From Stropharia rugosoannulata (taxonomy: Eukaryota > Basidiomycota > Agaricomycetes > Agaricales > Strophariaceae), in contig JANCIK010000008.1 in the NCBI GenBank assembly GCA_028532985.1, positions 682,001 to 746,000 of the forward strand: a stretch of DNA of 64,000 bases. The letters are read 5' to 3'. The notes under the pieces were generated by a model. It worked only from the letters and a program-made list of their open reading frames with translations. It ran no database searches and had not been told where the DNA came from. Positions 44,177-55,938 of the stretch are shown piece by piece (position 1 is the stretch's first letter; each line of letters begins with the position of its first letter). The position numbers and the translations under genes are program-made.

Positions 44177-44189
44177 TTTTATATATATT
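44177..44189 (-). promoter_or_regulatory. TATA box of the 43544-44084 gene
   Basis: Read on the minus strand it is TATATATAAAAGG, a strong consensus. Confidence 0.5.
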
Positions 44190-44402
44190 AATGTTAATGT
44201 TCCAATATCTTGGTAGGAAGTAGGAGGCCTTCGGCGAGCTCATACACGGATTCCACTTTGATTGCATTAGAAGGGCTTCATATCTTTTTTGCGCGAACTT
44301 TCGCAGTCACGATATGATTTGCGATGTTAATTCAAACTTTCTACATTCACTTCTTTTACTCTTTCAAGCTCTATGTGAAACGCTCTCTTCAATGCACCCT
44401 TC

Positions 44403-45686
44403 TCAGTCCTTGAGACCAATATCCCCCCAGCCGGTCCACTCGGCGGTGCACACGCGGAAGTGCGCTGTTTTATCTATAGCTTGGAGCTCTTCGATATCCT
44501 CCTCCGTGAGGTCGATAAGCTTCGAGTTGTCTAAAAATGACAAGCAGATCAGAATAGTCGGAGATTTATTGGATAGTAAAAATACGCACCGGCGATACGT
44601 GAATTAGTCACGGACTTCGGGATAACTGTAAGACGCGACATGTTAGATAAAGGCTATAGTCGGTCGGAGACAGAAGATACGAACCGGTAACGCCGGGCTT
44701 GTTCGCCTGGAGAGAAATAAGGATGGTCGTAGGCTGGACTTTGTATTTCTCTGCCAGACTAAGGACGACCGGGTTTTTGTGGAGCGGCGAGTCGTTGGAG
44801 CCGAGAGGCGAATACGCAGTAACGGCAATGCCTTTGGACCGGCAGAACTCAACAATGCCTTGCTGAGTGCAAGAACTAGTATCACGATGTTGCAATGAGA
44901 CGGGGGGACAATATATGCGGTCTCAAGAAGTACGTACGGGTGCAGCTCGATCTGGTTGACCGCCGGTACGACGTCAGAGTTGGCGAGGAGACGCTCTAGG
45001 TACTCCACACAGAAATTGGAGACACCTGCAAAGACGATTAACGAACTAGAGGCGTTATGTCCTAGGGTCACTCACCGATAGCCTTGACCTTTCCGGGGTT
45101 TTCCTTGTAGACTTTAACCATAGTCTTCCATGTATCGAGCCAGTCAACCTAATCAAGGAAAGGATGAGCGTATGTCAGAATGGACCAGGGCTTTATCACG
45201 ACTCACAGATTTGGCTGGACCTGAATAGTCTTCGAGCATAGGTGCAGGCCAGTGCATGAGCCCTAGTCAAACCAGTCAGAGGCCACACATCGTCCGTCCA
45301 GACAGCGAGACACTCACATAGGTCTAGGTAATCGGTCTTCAGTTGTTTCAGAGAGTTCTCTAACGCTTGCTCAACGCGCAAATGGTCGTTGTTCCCGAGC
45401 TTGGTGGTGAGGAAGAAGGACTCGCGCGGCACACCTGACGCGATGATGCCGTCGCCAACTTCTGATTCGTTTGAATAGGCCGCCGCAGTGTCCACAAGCT
45501 TGTACCCATGGCGGAGGGCAAACTCCACTGCGTGCTCGACCTCGCCCGGAGCCGACTTCCATGTTCCTGCGCACAGCGAATTCAGATCAAGATAGGGGTT
45601 GATCAGGATGATGTCATCTGCGTACCAAGGCCTAGCGTTGGCATCTCCGCGCCTGTGTTCAGCTTGACGCTCTGGTGCACTGGCAT
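44403..45686 (-). CDS. aldo-keto reductase
   Basis: NAD(P)H-dependent reductase of carbonyl compounds, TIM-barrel AKR family. Start MPVHQSVKLNTGAEMPTLGLGTW is rebuilt by the first intron; the longer upstream frame from 45777 lacks this family start and is rejected. The catalytic tetrad is complete: Asp and Tyr in LVDTAAAYSNE, Lys in FLTTKLG, His in LMHWPAP (restored by splicing after DYLDL). Further motifs: AIGVSNFCVEYLERLL, NQIELHPY, GIAVTAYSPLGSND, VIPKSVTNSRI, and the C-terminal LTEEDIEELQAID. Length about 300 aa, usual for the family. Six or so short introns. Substrate not readable; similar fungal enzymes reduce sugars or keto esters. It is the next gene upstream of the small TATA-driven gene, same strand. 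Confidence 0.88.
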
Positions 45687-46659
45687 TGTATGTTACGATT
45701 TCTTGTGATAGTAGTTGTTGAGTGAGGACGTGGCGATCAGACAGGGGTAGGGAAGTGATGCTCGACAGTTGGCGCACTTATATGGCGGGGAAGAAGCCAG
45801 GACGGGCCGTGGAGTGCTGGCACATGTAATTCTGGGTAATTTATCTCATGGCTCATTGATTGCGCGAACTTGATTGCCATTTTGGAGGATGCCTTCGTAT
45901 GTCTGACGAGTATTCCGACTGTGATTGGATCCCGGAGGATACTCGGAAGTGGAGGCGGTCCGAGATCACCAACCCTTCATTTTCCAAGCCTATCGCAAGC
46001 GTTATCTTGAAGAGGAGACGAGAATGCTCGAAGGTTCCAGTTTGTCGACTCTTCGTATGTCGGCCTGGGAGCATTGAGCAACGGGGATTGCGTGATCTTT
46101 TGGATTTGTTGGATAATACGTGAAGAGAGATTATTGTCGGAGGCATTCTGAACGTTAGAAAGCAGGCCGTAGAAAGTAAAAGGATCCATAAAGATCACGA
46201 AGAACGCGTCGATATGTCATACTGCGGCAACCTCAACGTTGTTCGCCAAGTCGGATTGCTGGCGGAGTTATTTTTAGCCTACACAAATGTTCTTTAGTAA
46301 GCTGATGGTGCCGGCATGATCCGCGAAGGTTCGGTAAGGTGAACTCCTTTAAATTAGATTCCTAAGTACAACTTGTCTACTACTTACCACCTCCCAGCAA
46401 TCAATCATACGTGGTGAATCCTTTCATTATCGTGGCTCTACATATAAGTCTCTCAGGGTGTGTTTCGAGGACAATAATATGCTCAACGAACTTCCGTGCT
46501 CGTTTCGGACAATGCCGCCGGAAGTTCTCTTCTGAAGCGCACTCTCTCGATTTGAACATGTCATTTCCTCAGAGGGAATTGACCAAAGTTTGATTTACGT
46601 ATAGGCAAGTTCGCCTTTTTACATGCATTTTCCCTTGCATCGGAGGTTAATACGACACC
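45687..46659. other. intergenic with one small frame
   Basis: A 74-codon frame at 45899-46123 (MSDEYSDCDWIPEDTRKW...) looks protein-like but has no family match or splice context. Nothing else recognised. Confidence 0.2.
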
Positions 46660-47985
46660 ATGATCAGCACGGACACAGGACGTACAGATAAAGAGCTCCA
46701 GCGAGTTTTCGAAGAGGCCGTTTGGGACGCCAGTTGCGCACTAAAAGAAGCGAAGGATCTTGGTTGTGATGGAACTGTTTCTTGCAAGAACAGTCAGCAA
46801 GATTGTTTGAAGTGGGTTATAAATGCTTTGGTACGTTGTTTCCAAATTCTGGCTCCCAAGTAAGAGTCGTGCTCTTACTACATAAGTACATTTCCAGACT
46901 CTCCTCATCAAGACCGCGGCGGCGGGTAGTGACCAGGGCTATACCTTTCACTGGGTAATGAATCCGATCTTTGAGTGGCAAGCGACAGTCTCGGGCCTCG
47001 CCTGGATACCCTCCAATGTACGCGCGCAGATCAAGGCGAATTTTGCGTGGTTCACTACGAATGTCAAAGTCGAGATTAAAAAGACCCGAAATGCTCCACC
47101 GGGCTTCATCAATGCCGTAGACCTGTGCGAAACAGAAATTTCAAATACAAGGGAGGATATAACGCCCAAAAAGATAATCAGTGCAACTAAGCGTGCCTTG
47201 CCTGCTGCGAAGCAACCCAACACAGACGAGGCTGCCTCTGTAGATCCAAGTTGTGAAGACGTTGTTGAAGTGGTATCGTCTTGGACGGTTCTCACCGCCA
47301 CGGGGAAAGGTGCTAAGGAAAAAGGTGGTCGGGGGAAGAAACAGCGCGCTGTAGAGACAGCTGAGGGGCCGAAGTCTGTCTCGACGCGCCCACCAGCCGC
47401 CCCGGGCACGATTAAGAAACCCATCTTCAAAGATCCCACCCCTGAGGATCCAGAGTCAGATGCCACCACGACCTCTGAAGAGGAAGACGAAGATACTGTC
47501 ATAGTAGTCCCCAGACTGCCTGCGACGCCCATATACAACGAAAGGCTGCACATACGCAATATCCCTAAGGTACGCGCTGACCTTTCTGTTTCGTATGTGT
47601 CTGGGTTTATATGTGATGGCGGTAGTGCTCCCAATGTCTCCCGAAGGACTCCAATTCAATGGGCTACGACTGCTTTCGCAGCAAGGACGAAACCCGCGGG
47701 GTCCCGTGCTGCAAGTGCAAGTTGAACAATCTAGCTTGTGCCCGTACCGAGATCCCTTCGTCGAATGCTGCTACAGAGCCTACTGCTGGTCCGAGCACGG
47801 ATGAAGCCCCAGCTTCCAGAAAGAGGAAACGCACAGGGGCTGTTTCCAGCGATCCTACGCCCAAGAAGAGGGGGAGGCAGTCCGCGAAGGCAACTTCGCC
47901 TCAGAAGAGCGCTAAGCAACCTGGACGACCGACTACCCGGTCAAAGAAGAAGGCACCCCCCGAGTCTTCACAGGATGCAGAGTAG
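46660..47985 (+). CDS. unknown basidiomycete family with six-Cys C-terminal module (member 2)
   Basis: Three exons, about 380 aa. N-terminal domain: LQRVFEEAVWDASCALKEA, LKWVINAL at the first intron (same place as in member 1), then WQATVSGLAWIPSNVRAQI. The middle is charged and Lys/Pro-rich (KGAKEKGGRGKKQ; SEEEDEDTVIVV), less acidic than in member 1. The second intron falls just before the Cys module after RNIPK, like RNVPR in member 1. The module reads C-x2-C-x11-C-x11-C-x2-C-x6-C, using the acceptor at 47626-47628 (GGCGGTAG). The C-terminus is a long basic tail (RKRKRTG, KKRGRQ, RSKKKAPP) with AT-hook-like GRP/RGR pieces. Nuclear, chromatin-binding function is inference. The shared layout with 25854-27492 shows both are real genes. 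Confidence 0.7.
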
Positions 47986-50296
47986 CTCAAGATGTGAGCT
48001 GGAAATGGTCTCCTGCCGCTTTGCTCTTTGGCATGTCAACTGTATACCTATTTAAATTGATGATACTACTTTACTCAGTGCATTGATGCTGTTGTTTATT
48101 GAAAGCCGCGTATTTCGTTGTCGTATTACATGAGCGCTGGCTTCTAGCGATGACTCGGACTCTAGGCTGCATGTATAGAGTACAGCCATTTTAGTAGTAG
48201 TAAAGCTATGCATTTGGCTGTGTCTTGACGAAGTTCAACTTTTTTCATTCCCGCATGGTCTGTCAGAATGTCTGAGACTCTCTTAGTACAATTGGCTGAC
48301 GCTCCTATCGCTAGGAAAAAGAGAAGCGCTTCAACAATACAGCAAGAACATAAACTACGTTTTTTTTTGTCCGCAGTGGTAGGGAGACGAGAGACGAAGC
48401 ATGCAAGAAGCATACATACGTAAATTTGGACATGACACATACAGTTTACAATCGTCACTTGTTACATAATCAGTCATTGATACAAACTTACAATTCCGGC
48501 TTCGATTCTGCATGTTTTCCCCCCGGATTTTTTGCATTCGGTATTAAATAAAAGTAGCTACACAGCAGTATAAAATTTACAGCTATAATATGTGTGTACA
48601 GTATTTAATTTCGCTAGAACAGTGTGGCCAATGTCTAAATTTAGGTGGTTCCAAAAAAGTATGCACCTTGGTACTCGGATTAACTGCCTGTACACACCTA
48701 AAATCAGCTTCTGTCTACTTTGAGAGACACTATGTTTGAAACAAAGTTATTTCAATCATTTATATCAATTGTAGAATAACCAAAACTCACCTGATACATG
48801 TGTATCAGATTATCAGCTTGATAGCAATACAGGGTTTGGTCAGACGGATGCTTGCAATGCAGAAATTCACTTTACCCAGCTCAAAGATAGTCTCTCCTTT
48901 TATCTTGGCAATTCTCTGCACTACAATGGTCAATCACACCAAATCGGACAGCCTGAAGCGTCGACTTGCATGCGCAGAGCATGATAAATTGATGTCACGT
49001 GCTGTCAAGGCTTATCTGCAAGAGCTCGAGAAACTGGCCACTGAGCGCAAAAGCAATCAAAAACTTGATTGAAAAGAGATAGATCATGAATCAAGAGAAG
49101 AGGAGCAGGGCGAGAGCAGCAAGGACAAGGTAGACGACGAAGTCGAGGATGAGCAAGACTTAATTCGGACTTTAATCTAAGCGTGTTGATAGTGCCAACA
49201 GCCGAGGTGCCGCGGCGTGCCGCAGCGTGTATCACTGAGTGAGAATCGCTAAAAATGGCACTGTCTGGGAAAACTGTTGCTGAGGCATCGGTTGGCTTCA
49301 TGGTGCTGTGAAATTTATATATTTGAGTAGACAAAAAGCTACACTAACTGCATAATATGGATATTTAGCCTTTTTATTGCTTAAGTAGTGTAAATTTTAC
49401 AATCATCAATTCATTGTATCAACTGACGGTTGTTAACTGTAGCGTGCCGAATTAGGCCGGAGTGCAGATTAAGATTCCGAAGACCACACCGCGGCTTTCT
49501 CCGGACCTTTCTTGTCTGATCCCACGTCGCCAATACATCGCATTTATCCCAAATTTTAGAGCGTTTCCGCCGCCACACAACCCATACTGCTGCTGGTAAT
49601 AGGCTTTGAAACGATACTCTAGAGCTGCGGCACGGCCGGTGGACAGATGATAACACCAATATTTCATTGTTCTCCTTTGGCACGCGTTTGGCATAGTAAC
49701 GACGGTACTCCCAGGTAAGAGTCGATGTCGAGCGCTTAAGCATCTGAGCTATCATGGCAATATCATAACTGATGAGAGTAGGTCATTGAAAGCGATGTAT
49801 TTCTCGTTGTAAATCTATAAGGACGAGGAAGTTTACTCCGACGGAGTGCCCAGTCTTCATCCCAGAGGAGGCAATACCCTGCGGAGCCTAGTAAGCATGT
49901 CTCTGGGGATTCTCAATGCTTTGCGTGTATTCCACCAATAGCAATAATTTGGTCTCCGTCAGTGCTACTGTACTGGCGAGCCGATTAGAGTCGGGAAGCC
50001 ACTAGTACGTGCGGAACTCCTTCAGACTCCGTCGCGTTATGAACTCGAGGACCAAGTTACCTATAATGAGACAGTCTCTGTATGGGTACGCTGCGTAGCA
50101 AGCCTCGCAGCTGGTGCTTTGAACCTCAGAGTAAGTGGTAATCAGACAGAACTTCGCAAACAATGCACATTATTATACAGACTATGATACCTATGTGCAT
50201 TTTGATGAGTTCGTGCGCTGAATTCAATTAGCTTCTTAGGTTCTGGGAGGCTCTGATGGAATACCAATTACCACGAAGCTTAAATTAAAGCTGGAC
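47986..50296. other. gene-poor stretch with one broken frame
   Basis: 2.3 kb, AT-rich. At 48800-49180 a frame (LKRRLACAEHDKLMSRAV, then a helical YLQELEKLATERKS) meets TGA at 49070-49072 and goes on in frame with an acidic tail (EEEQGESSKDKVDDEVEDEQ) to a second stop. It looks like a decayed gene or transposon piece; I cannot name it. Other frames (49411-49755, minus) have no pattern. Confidence 0.25.
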
Positions 50297-50305
50297 GGGT
50301 ATAAA
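50297..50305 (+). promoter_or_regulatory. TATA box of the hydrophobin gene
   Basis: GGGTATAAA, about 65 bp before the ATG at 50365. Confidence 0.55.
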
Positions 50306-50364
50306 ACGGTGTCTCCTCAGACTATCACATCAGCTCTACTATATTTCCTCAATCTACATAATCA

Positions 50365-51194
50365 ATGCTCACCCGCGCCTTCTCTGTAGCTCTCTTACTT
50401 GCCACTTCTGCCATCTTTGCGACCGCTAAAGATGCTCTGGATGCCACGGACAAGCCAGATAGGACAGACTCACCGTAAGCTCTTTGCCCCCTTTCGTACT
50501 ACAATTTGGTGTAACTAATGTCCGTCGTTTCATTCTTCTGCATCAGACATGGAGACAGCGACAGTACCAGTACCATAGCCCAAAGTGGTAGTACAGTCAC
50601 GGCGGCCAGTATCACCCCGACCGCCAATGCCGCCGGAGTCACAGCTACCGTAGTGTTTTTACCCGTGCGCTACCATAATACGGTTCAATATATTTTTTCT
50701 AATTAAGATATACATACAGGCTACGACTGACGCTGTTGCAAGCCCCTCATGGAACGGATGTGCAACCGGAAGTCTCCAATGCTGCAAATATGTTGATTTT
50801 GTATGTTTCGTCCAATATTACGCTATCGTATTACTTACTCGTACTCTCTCTATTTACAGGCGAGATCCAGGGAAGCCTCTGAGCACCTCCACGAGTTAGG
50901 AATTGCTCTATCCGATCATAACCTCAACGTAAATATGTAGGCCCCCAACTTCTTATGTTCAGTCGACCGTCAGTTTAGTCTAATATGTTTTAATAGTGGC
51001 GTCAGCTGCACATCCCTCAGCGTTGCGGGCCTTCACAGTGGGTCATGCACATTTCAGCCGGTGTGCTGTGTCAACAATGGATTCGTGAGTCGACTATTTA
51101 AATCACCATGCCAGATATTGTTCATCTCAATAAATCTATTACAAAGGGCGGTGTGGTCGCTATCGAGTGCTCGCCTGTCCGTAGTAGCTCGTAG
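50365..51194 (+). CDS. class I hydrophobin
   Basis: Small secreted protein that assembles into amphipathic films on hyphae and fruit bodies. Five or six exons. Signal peptide MLTRAFSVALLLATSAIFATA; a long Asp/Ser/Thr-rich spacer of about 60 residues (TSTIAQSGSTVTAASITPTA). Then the eight-cysteine pattern: C-x6-CC (GCATGSLQCC), C4 in NIGVSCTSL, C5-x5-CC (GSCTFQPVCC), and C8 in the last exon (VVAIEC) before TAG at 51192-51194. The donor GTAGGC at about 50937 makes NVNIG, the usual residues before C4. The C3-C4 loop is long, as in class I. The spacer before C1 is longer than the 20-40 residues common in this family. The last exon is easy to miss because the frame would otherwise run on into the intron. 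Confidence 0.9.
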
Positions 51195-52171
51195 GTGTTC
51201 ATATAGAAGAATATCGAACGTTAAACAGTATATCACCCTCCTTTTCTTACTATTTACATCTGTATAACGTTTCGAATGTATGTACAAAATCATTGGGTCA
51301 ATGGTACAATTATATTTCGGTTTCTGCTCTTGCGTATCAGAGACGTAAACCAAAGTTCGTCGCCTGAGGTCACCAGTCTGAGCGAGGGGCGATTGCAAGA
51401 CCTCAGCATATTAATTATTGCAGGAATGACCTCCTGTCTGCATTATACCCTTTCTTTCCGATCAGTGGCATGAGTGGTGGGTACATCGCTAAGGCGACTC
51501 GCATGCAAAAATTGTCAAGATATAATGCATGCTACAATGTATCTGAATTCGTATCTACAGATACATCAGTGTGCATGTCGCTTTGGAATCATATAATACC
51601 TTTGCACCACGGTAACGTGGCGAGCCTCGGCGCTATCGATCTACATTCTACAACGAGTTGAAGCTGTAAAGTTTGAATTTCAAGAGAGGTTGCTATTATT
51701 AGAACAAGCGCGAACCTTTGTTCTAACAAAAGACACAACGGCCTTTATTCCATGCTCTTTGTTGTCTAGCTGTCACTTTCAGCTTTAAACCAGATATACA
51801 TTGAAATCTATATGTGTGTGTTAGCAGACACAGAGTGACCGATTCTTGCGACTACAGAAAAACAACATATAACGGCATGGTATATTTAGAACATGGCAGT
51901 ACTGACATTTCAAGCTATCGACTCCACTGAGGCGTAAAGCAAAGATATAAGAGACACGTTAGTGAAATGCTGATGATACACAGCATACAAGCCCTTCTGC
52001 TCTGCGATTTCTGTACATCTTCTCCCTACCCATCGCATTGCCTATCGTAAATACCCGAACCCTCAGAGCACCAACATCCTGAAACCATCAACTTCAGGCC
52101 CATACTCATGTACGTACTGCAGTTCGTCGACAGTGTGACCTCTTTATAAATCATTTTACTATACAGAAACT
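51195..52171. other. intergenic, about 1 kb
   Basis: AT-rich; only short frames without pattern. No repeat or RNA gene recognised. Confidence 0.3.
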
Positions 52172-54256
52172 ATGTCCGCCCCGGAGGCATTTGATAGTTC
52201 ACTCAGTCAAGGTCTACTCAGCGCGCTATTAGATTTTACTAAGCCCTACGTACACGAATGCGTTACATCACCTAGTATGTTAGCCCGACGTAGCAAATCA
52301 TCTCAGATCTCACAGTCACACCGTTTAGGTTTTATGAATAATGAACTGCAAAATAGTAAGTCGATAAATGGCGTACCAGCAGGTACCAGCTTCATATAAT
52401 ATCAAACTGATAATTTTTTAAGATGCCGGCCATTTGGAATCAGCTGAGCAGCGGTTACTTAATGGTTTGAAGGGAGTCATGGCACTCGAAGTCAGTCGAA
52501 TCAGCGCGAAACATACGGAACCTTCGAACGATACCAATGCGCTGAGTCCAGTGACTGTGAAAGCTCACACTACTGTAGACGGTATGACATTGTCCTTAAC
52601 CTTGAAAATATTAGCCGATTGATAATATTATGTCAAGTAGATGATGCCCTCTTGAAGAAACTACTGCTAGACGGTATCCGCTCCCGCGTTCTGAAAATGC
52701 CAACACGGCTGTTGGCGTTTGATTCACATGGAGAAAACATCCATCTGATTGAACAACGCGAAGCAATCAAACACCTCGAAGGCGTGGTTTTTGCTGCAGC
52801 ATGCAAACCTGATTTCCAAGCCGAATGGGGAAAATTACACATGTGGCAACGTGACCAGAAAGCGCATTTGGTGGACTCGTTCCTTGGGAGGCATGCTGGA
52901 TACACTATATTAAGTCATACTTGGACAAAGGACGTGTCTGGCGAAGTTTTGTTTCATAACTGGGCCACGCGATGGAAGAACACTGCTGGGAATGCAAAGA
53001 TCAACAACTTCTGCAAGGTCTCCGCTCAAAAGCATGGCTATACCCTCGGCTGGATCGATACCGCCTGCATCAACAAAGAGAGCAGCGCCGAGCTCGATGA
53101 AGCCATCCGTTCTATGTATAAGTGGTACCGGAACGCGTCTACCTGCGTCATCTTCCTGGCAGAAACCAGAGACTGTAGTGACCTGAGCTCCGACTCTTGG
53201 TTCAGACGAGGATGGACGCTGCAAGAGCTTGTCGCACCGCGCAGCATATCTTGCTACAACGCGGACTGGAATAGCATGGATACAAGTGAAGGCCATTCAA
53301 TAATCGCAAGAGTCTGCGCAGCTGCTTCAATTACCGAGGCAGAAATGGATCTTTTCAGATGCGGCAAGCCTGACAATATTCCCATATCACGAAAGCTCCA
53401 AATGGCCAGTAATAGACAGGTCACTCGAGAAGAAGACAGCGCATATTCGCTCATGGGTCTTCTCGATGTCAGCATATCGATCGCTTACGGGGAAGGCGCC
53501 GACCGTGCGTTTTTGCGTTTGATGCGCGAGCTTCTGAACACCAAGAAAAATATTCTGGATGTTTTTAATCACACCTACACCAGCGTTTCCGACACTATTA
53601 TCCCAAAGAACGTCTACGTGTACTCTTCTCGCTCAACTGTATTCGATATTCAACATAGCGACAAGACCTCAGAACTCCGACACGATGGAATAACCTCCCT
53701 TTTAGATAAATGGACTCCTTCCAGACCGCTCCTTCTTACACACATCGGCTTACGTATGGACCTCCTTCTCGTTCCTGGCTTTGCACCGCCCTCTCTTGAT
53801 ATGACTTCCTTACCATTTGAAAATTCCGATATAGATCCGACTCCCAGTTTCTCTCCGCAGGGACATTTCTTTGGACACTTCTTCCATTATCAACTGCTAA
53901 ATCGAAAGCTCTATTCGATGCCAAAGACAGCGAGCCCATCATATGTATCTCTAGTGGCAATAACTGGCGACGTAAGAATTCCATCTGTCCTAGTGCTTGC
54001 CGTGGTCAATTTTGGATCGTTGAACGATGAGGTAGTGCTTCCAGATAGCTGCCTTGCCATTCCACTCGACTGCGGAATGGGAAGACCAGGCCATATTCAA
54101 CCATCGGATCATGTCAAAGTGTACCCTCTGGACAGCATATCATACAACAAGCCCGTACCTGTTTTTCAGCTTAAATCTAACAAGGGAGCGGAGAACATCA
54201 TTCCCCATAGTCGGTTGAAGTCTCATGGACTACAGCTTCTCACCCTTTATTTGTGA
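52172..54256 (+). CDS. HET-domain protein (heterokaryon incompatibility-like)
   Basis: About 650 aa, three exons; exon 3 is from 52644 after a GTATGA...AAGTAG intron that gives VDDDALL. The HET core is clear: HAGYTILSHTWTKD, a KINNFCKVSAQKHGY helix, LGWIDTACINKESSAELDEA, MYKWYRNASTCVIFLAE, SWFRRGWTLQELVAP, then REEDSAYSLMGLLDVSISIAYGEG. In basidiomycetes this HET type is common and is thought to act in non-self recognition and cell death; the role of any one gene is mostly unknown. The N-terminal 190 residues are unassigned and helical. No C-terminal WD or NACHT part follows; about 250 residues of unknown fold end the protein. Confidence 0.85.
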
Positions 54257-55938
54257 TTTATTCTTATATCATAGTCGACCATGCTCGCCACCACATACTC
54301 TGGTGCAGTCATTATACCCTCTCTGTTAGCTATCTGTGTACATCAGGACTAATATAAGTATTATATATGCAATGCACGTGTAGGCTGCTGTATTGAAATT
54401 GCTATCAGCTTCCCGGATGTTGATTGTATGCTAAAAGCTGCTTTCCATTCTATCTATCAGTCAAAGACTCATATAGTCGACTTCGAGTCTAAAAGAAGCA
54501 AAATGATGAATCATTATGTACCTCTGAATGCATGGCATGCGTACACGTACATTTATTCCCTTTATATTTATATTATAATACACATTACCGGTTCTGAGAT
54601 ATGAGCACTGAACTACATCTACATACTCTTGGGACAGTGTCACTTGGCACGGTTCTCTTTTTCTGAAAGGAATTTGAAAGAAGAATGGCAAAGGTACGTC
54701 GGTAGCGACAAGAGGTCTGATCATCAGACCTCTGATGCAAAATGAACTTACTCAGTTGTGGGGGTGGTTAAGAGTAAATATAGAAAAGGGGCGCGGCGCG
54801 TCGACTTTTATATCATGTGATGCACTTTGCTCGTCACGCCTTGCTGGAGGGCCGTCGGGCCTTGGCCGCTGGCCTCGCTCCGCTCATAAATAACAGGGGC
54901 AGTCGACTGAGAAAAAAAGAAAACGCCGCGCGTGAACGGCGGCCTCGCTGAGCGAAATCAGTGCTCCTGGGTAGATTTTCCGCTGCGCGAGCGGCGGCCC
55001 ATATTTGAGGGTGTGGGCACTGCGTACGGCGGCCTTGCTGAGTGAAAACACTTCTCCTGAGCAGTTTTTCGCTGCGCGAGCGGCGGGATGGGTTGGGCGC
55101 AAGCCATTTGGCGGCCTGTGATTTGGGAGTTCGGGCGCTGCGCGAGCGTCCGTGTTTGGGGTCCGGGCGGTGCGCACGGCGGCCTCGCTGAGCGAAAACA
55201 CTTTTCCTGGGTAGTTTTGCCGCTGCGCGAGCGGCGGGATGGGTTGGGCGAAGCTACCGGGTAGATTTTCCGCTGCGTGAGCGGCGGGATGGGCTGGGCT
55301 TGCGCCCAACCCATCCCGTCTGGCGGCCCGTGATTTGGGGGTTCGATCCGCGGTGTCCCCATATTTTTTCATGTTTTTCCTGCAGAAAGCACTGTTGGCT
55401 TTTAACTTTCAAGTTTTAAAGTAAATCTCGAATCTCGATATTAACTTCAGCCTTCTACTAAATAACTAACATATAAGAAACTACAGAACTGGAGACACAT
55501 CGTTACGGTGGTAATTTTTTTGCTTGTTTTAACTTTTAGTACACGCATACGCTTTGAATACAGAACTGCCACTGGTTTAGGAAGTATGTTTTTTCTAGGG
55601 AATTAGTACGTTTCAAGTACATTTCGTTGCGTCCACTCCAAGCAGTTGCAAATAGATTGTTAATAAGACCTAAAGTACTGTAGTACTTTCCAAGTCGGAT
55701 CGTTAGTCCGATGACATAGTACACTAATAAGCCAGCAGTGCCAGCAATTGCCAGTAGATAATACACTCGGATGATCTGGGAATATGTTCTTGAAGCTAAA
55801 ACAAGTACTAGTTGATTGGTAGGTGAGTCATGTTAAGAGATACAAGTCGGATACCTGTTCCAGAACAATCTAAATGCTCAGACAGGCATTGGTTCAAGGG
55901 ATGCATTATACAGTTTTAAGCACTATATATATAAAATA
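54257..55938. other. intergenic between HET and F-box genes
   Basis: The 3' region of the HET gene, then a GC-rich repeat tract (separate entry), then AT-rich sequence. No gene supported; minus-strand frames across the repeat tract are low-complexity Ala/Pro/Arg products of the repeat. Confidence 0.3.
54944..55345. repeat. GC-rich degenerate repeat array with palindromes
   Basis: Three to four units of the order GGCCTCGCTGAGCGAAAACA - CTTTTCCTGGGTAG - CCGCTGCGCGAGCGGCGGG - ATGGGTTGGGC, starting near 54944, 55028 and 55179. The CCGCT-GCGCG-AGCGG element is palindromic and occurs at least four times. At 55285-55318 two 15-bp arms (one mismatch) with a 4-base loop make a strong hairpin. The array ends GGGGTTCGATCCGCGG, which fits a tRNA B-box. 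Confidence 0.65.

Noticed and set aside
45571..45777. Longer N-terminus of the aldo-keto reductase from 45777
   Set aside because: Splicing from the ATG at 45686 gives the family start AEMPTLGLGTW; the longer frame reads through that intron.
54884..55372. Minus-strand frames of 162 and 134 codons
   Set aside because: They are Ala/Pro/Arg products of the GC-rich repeat array.
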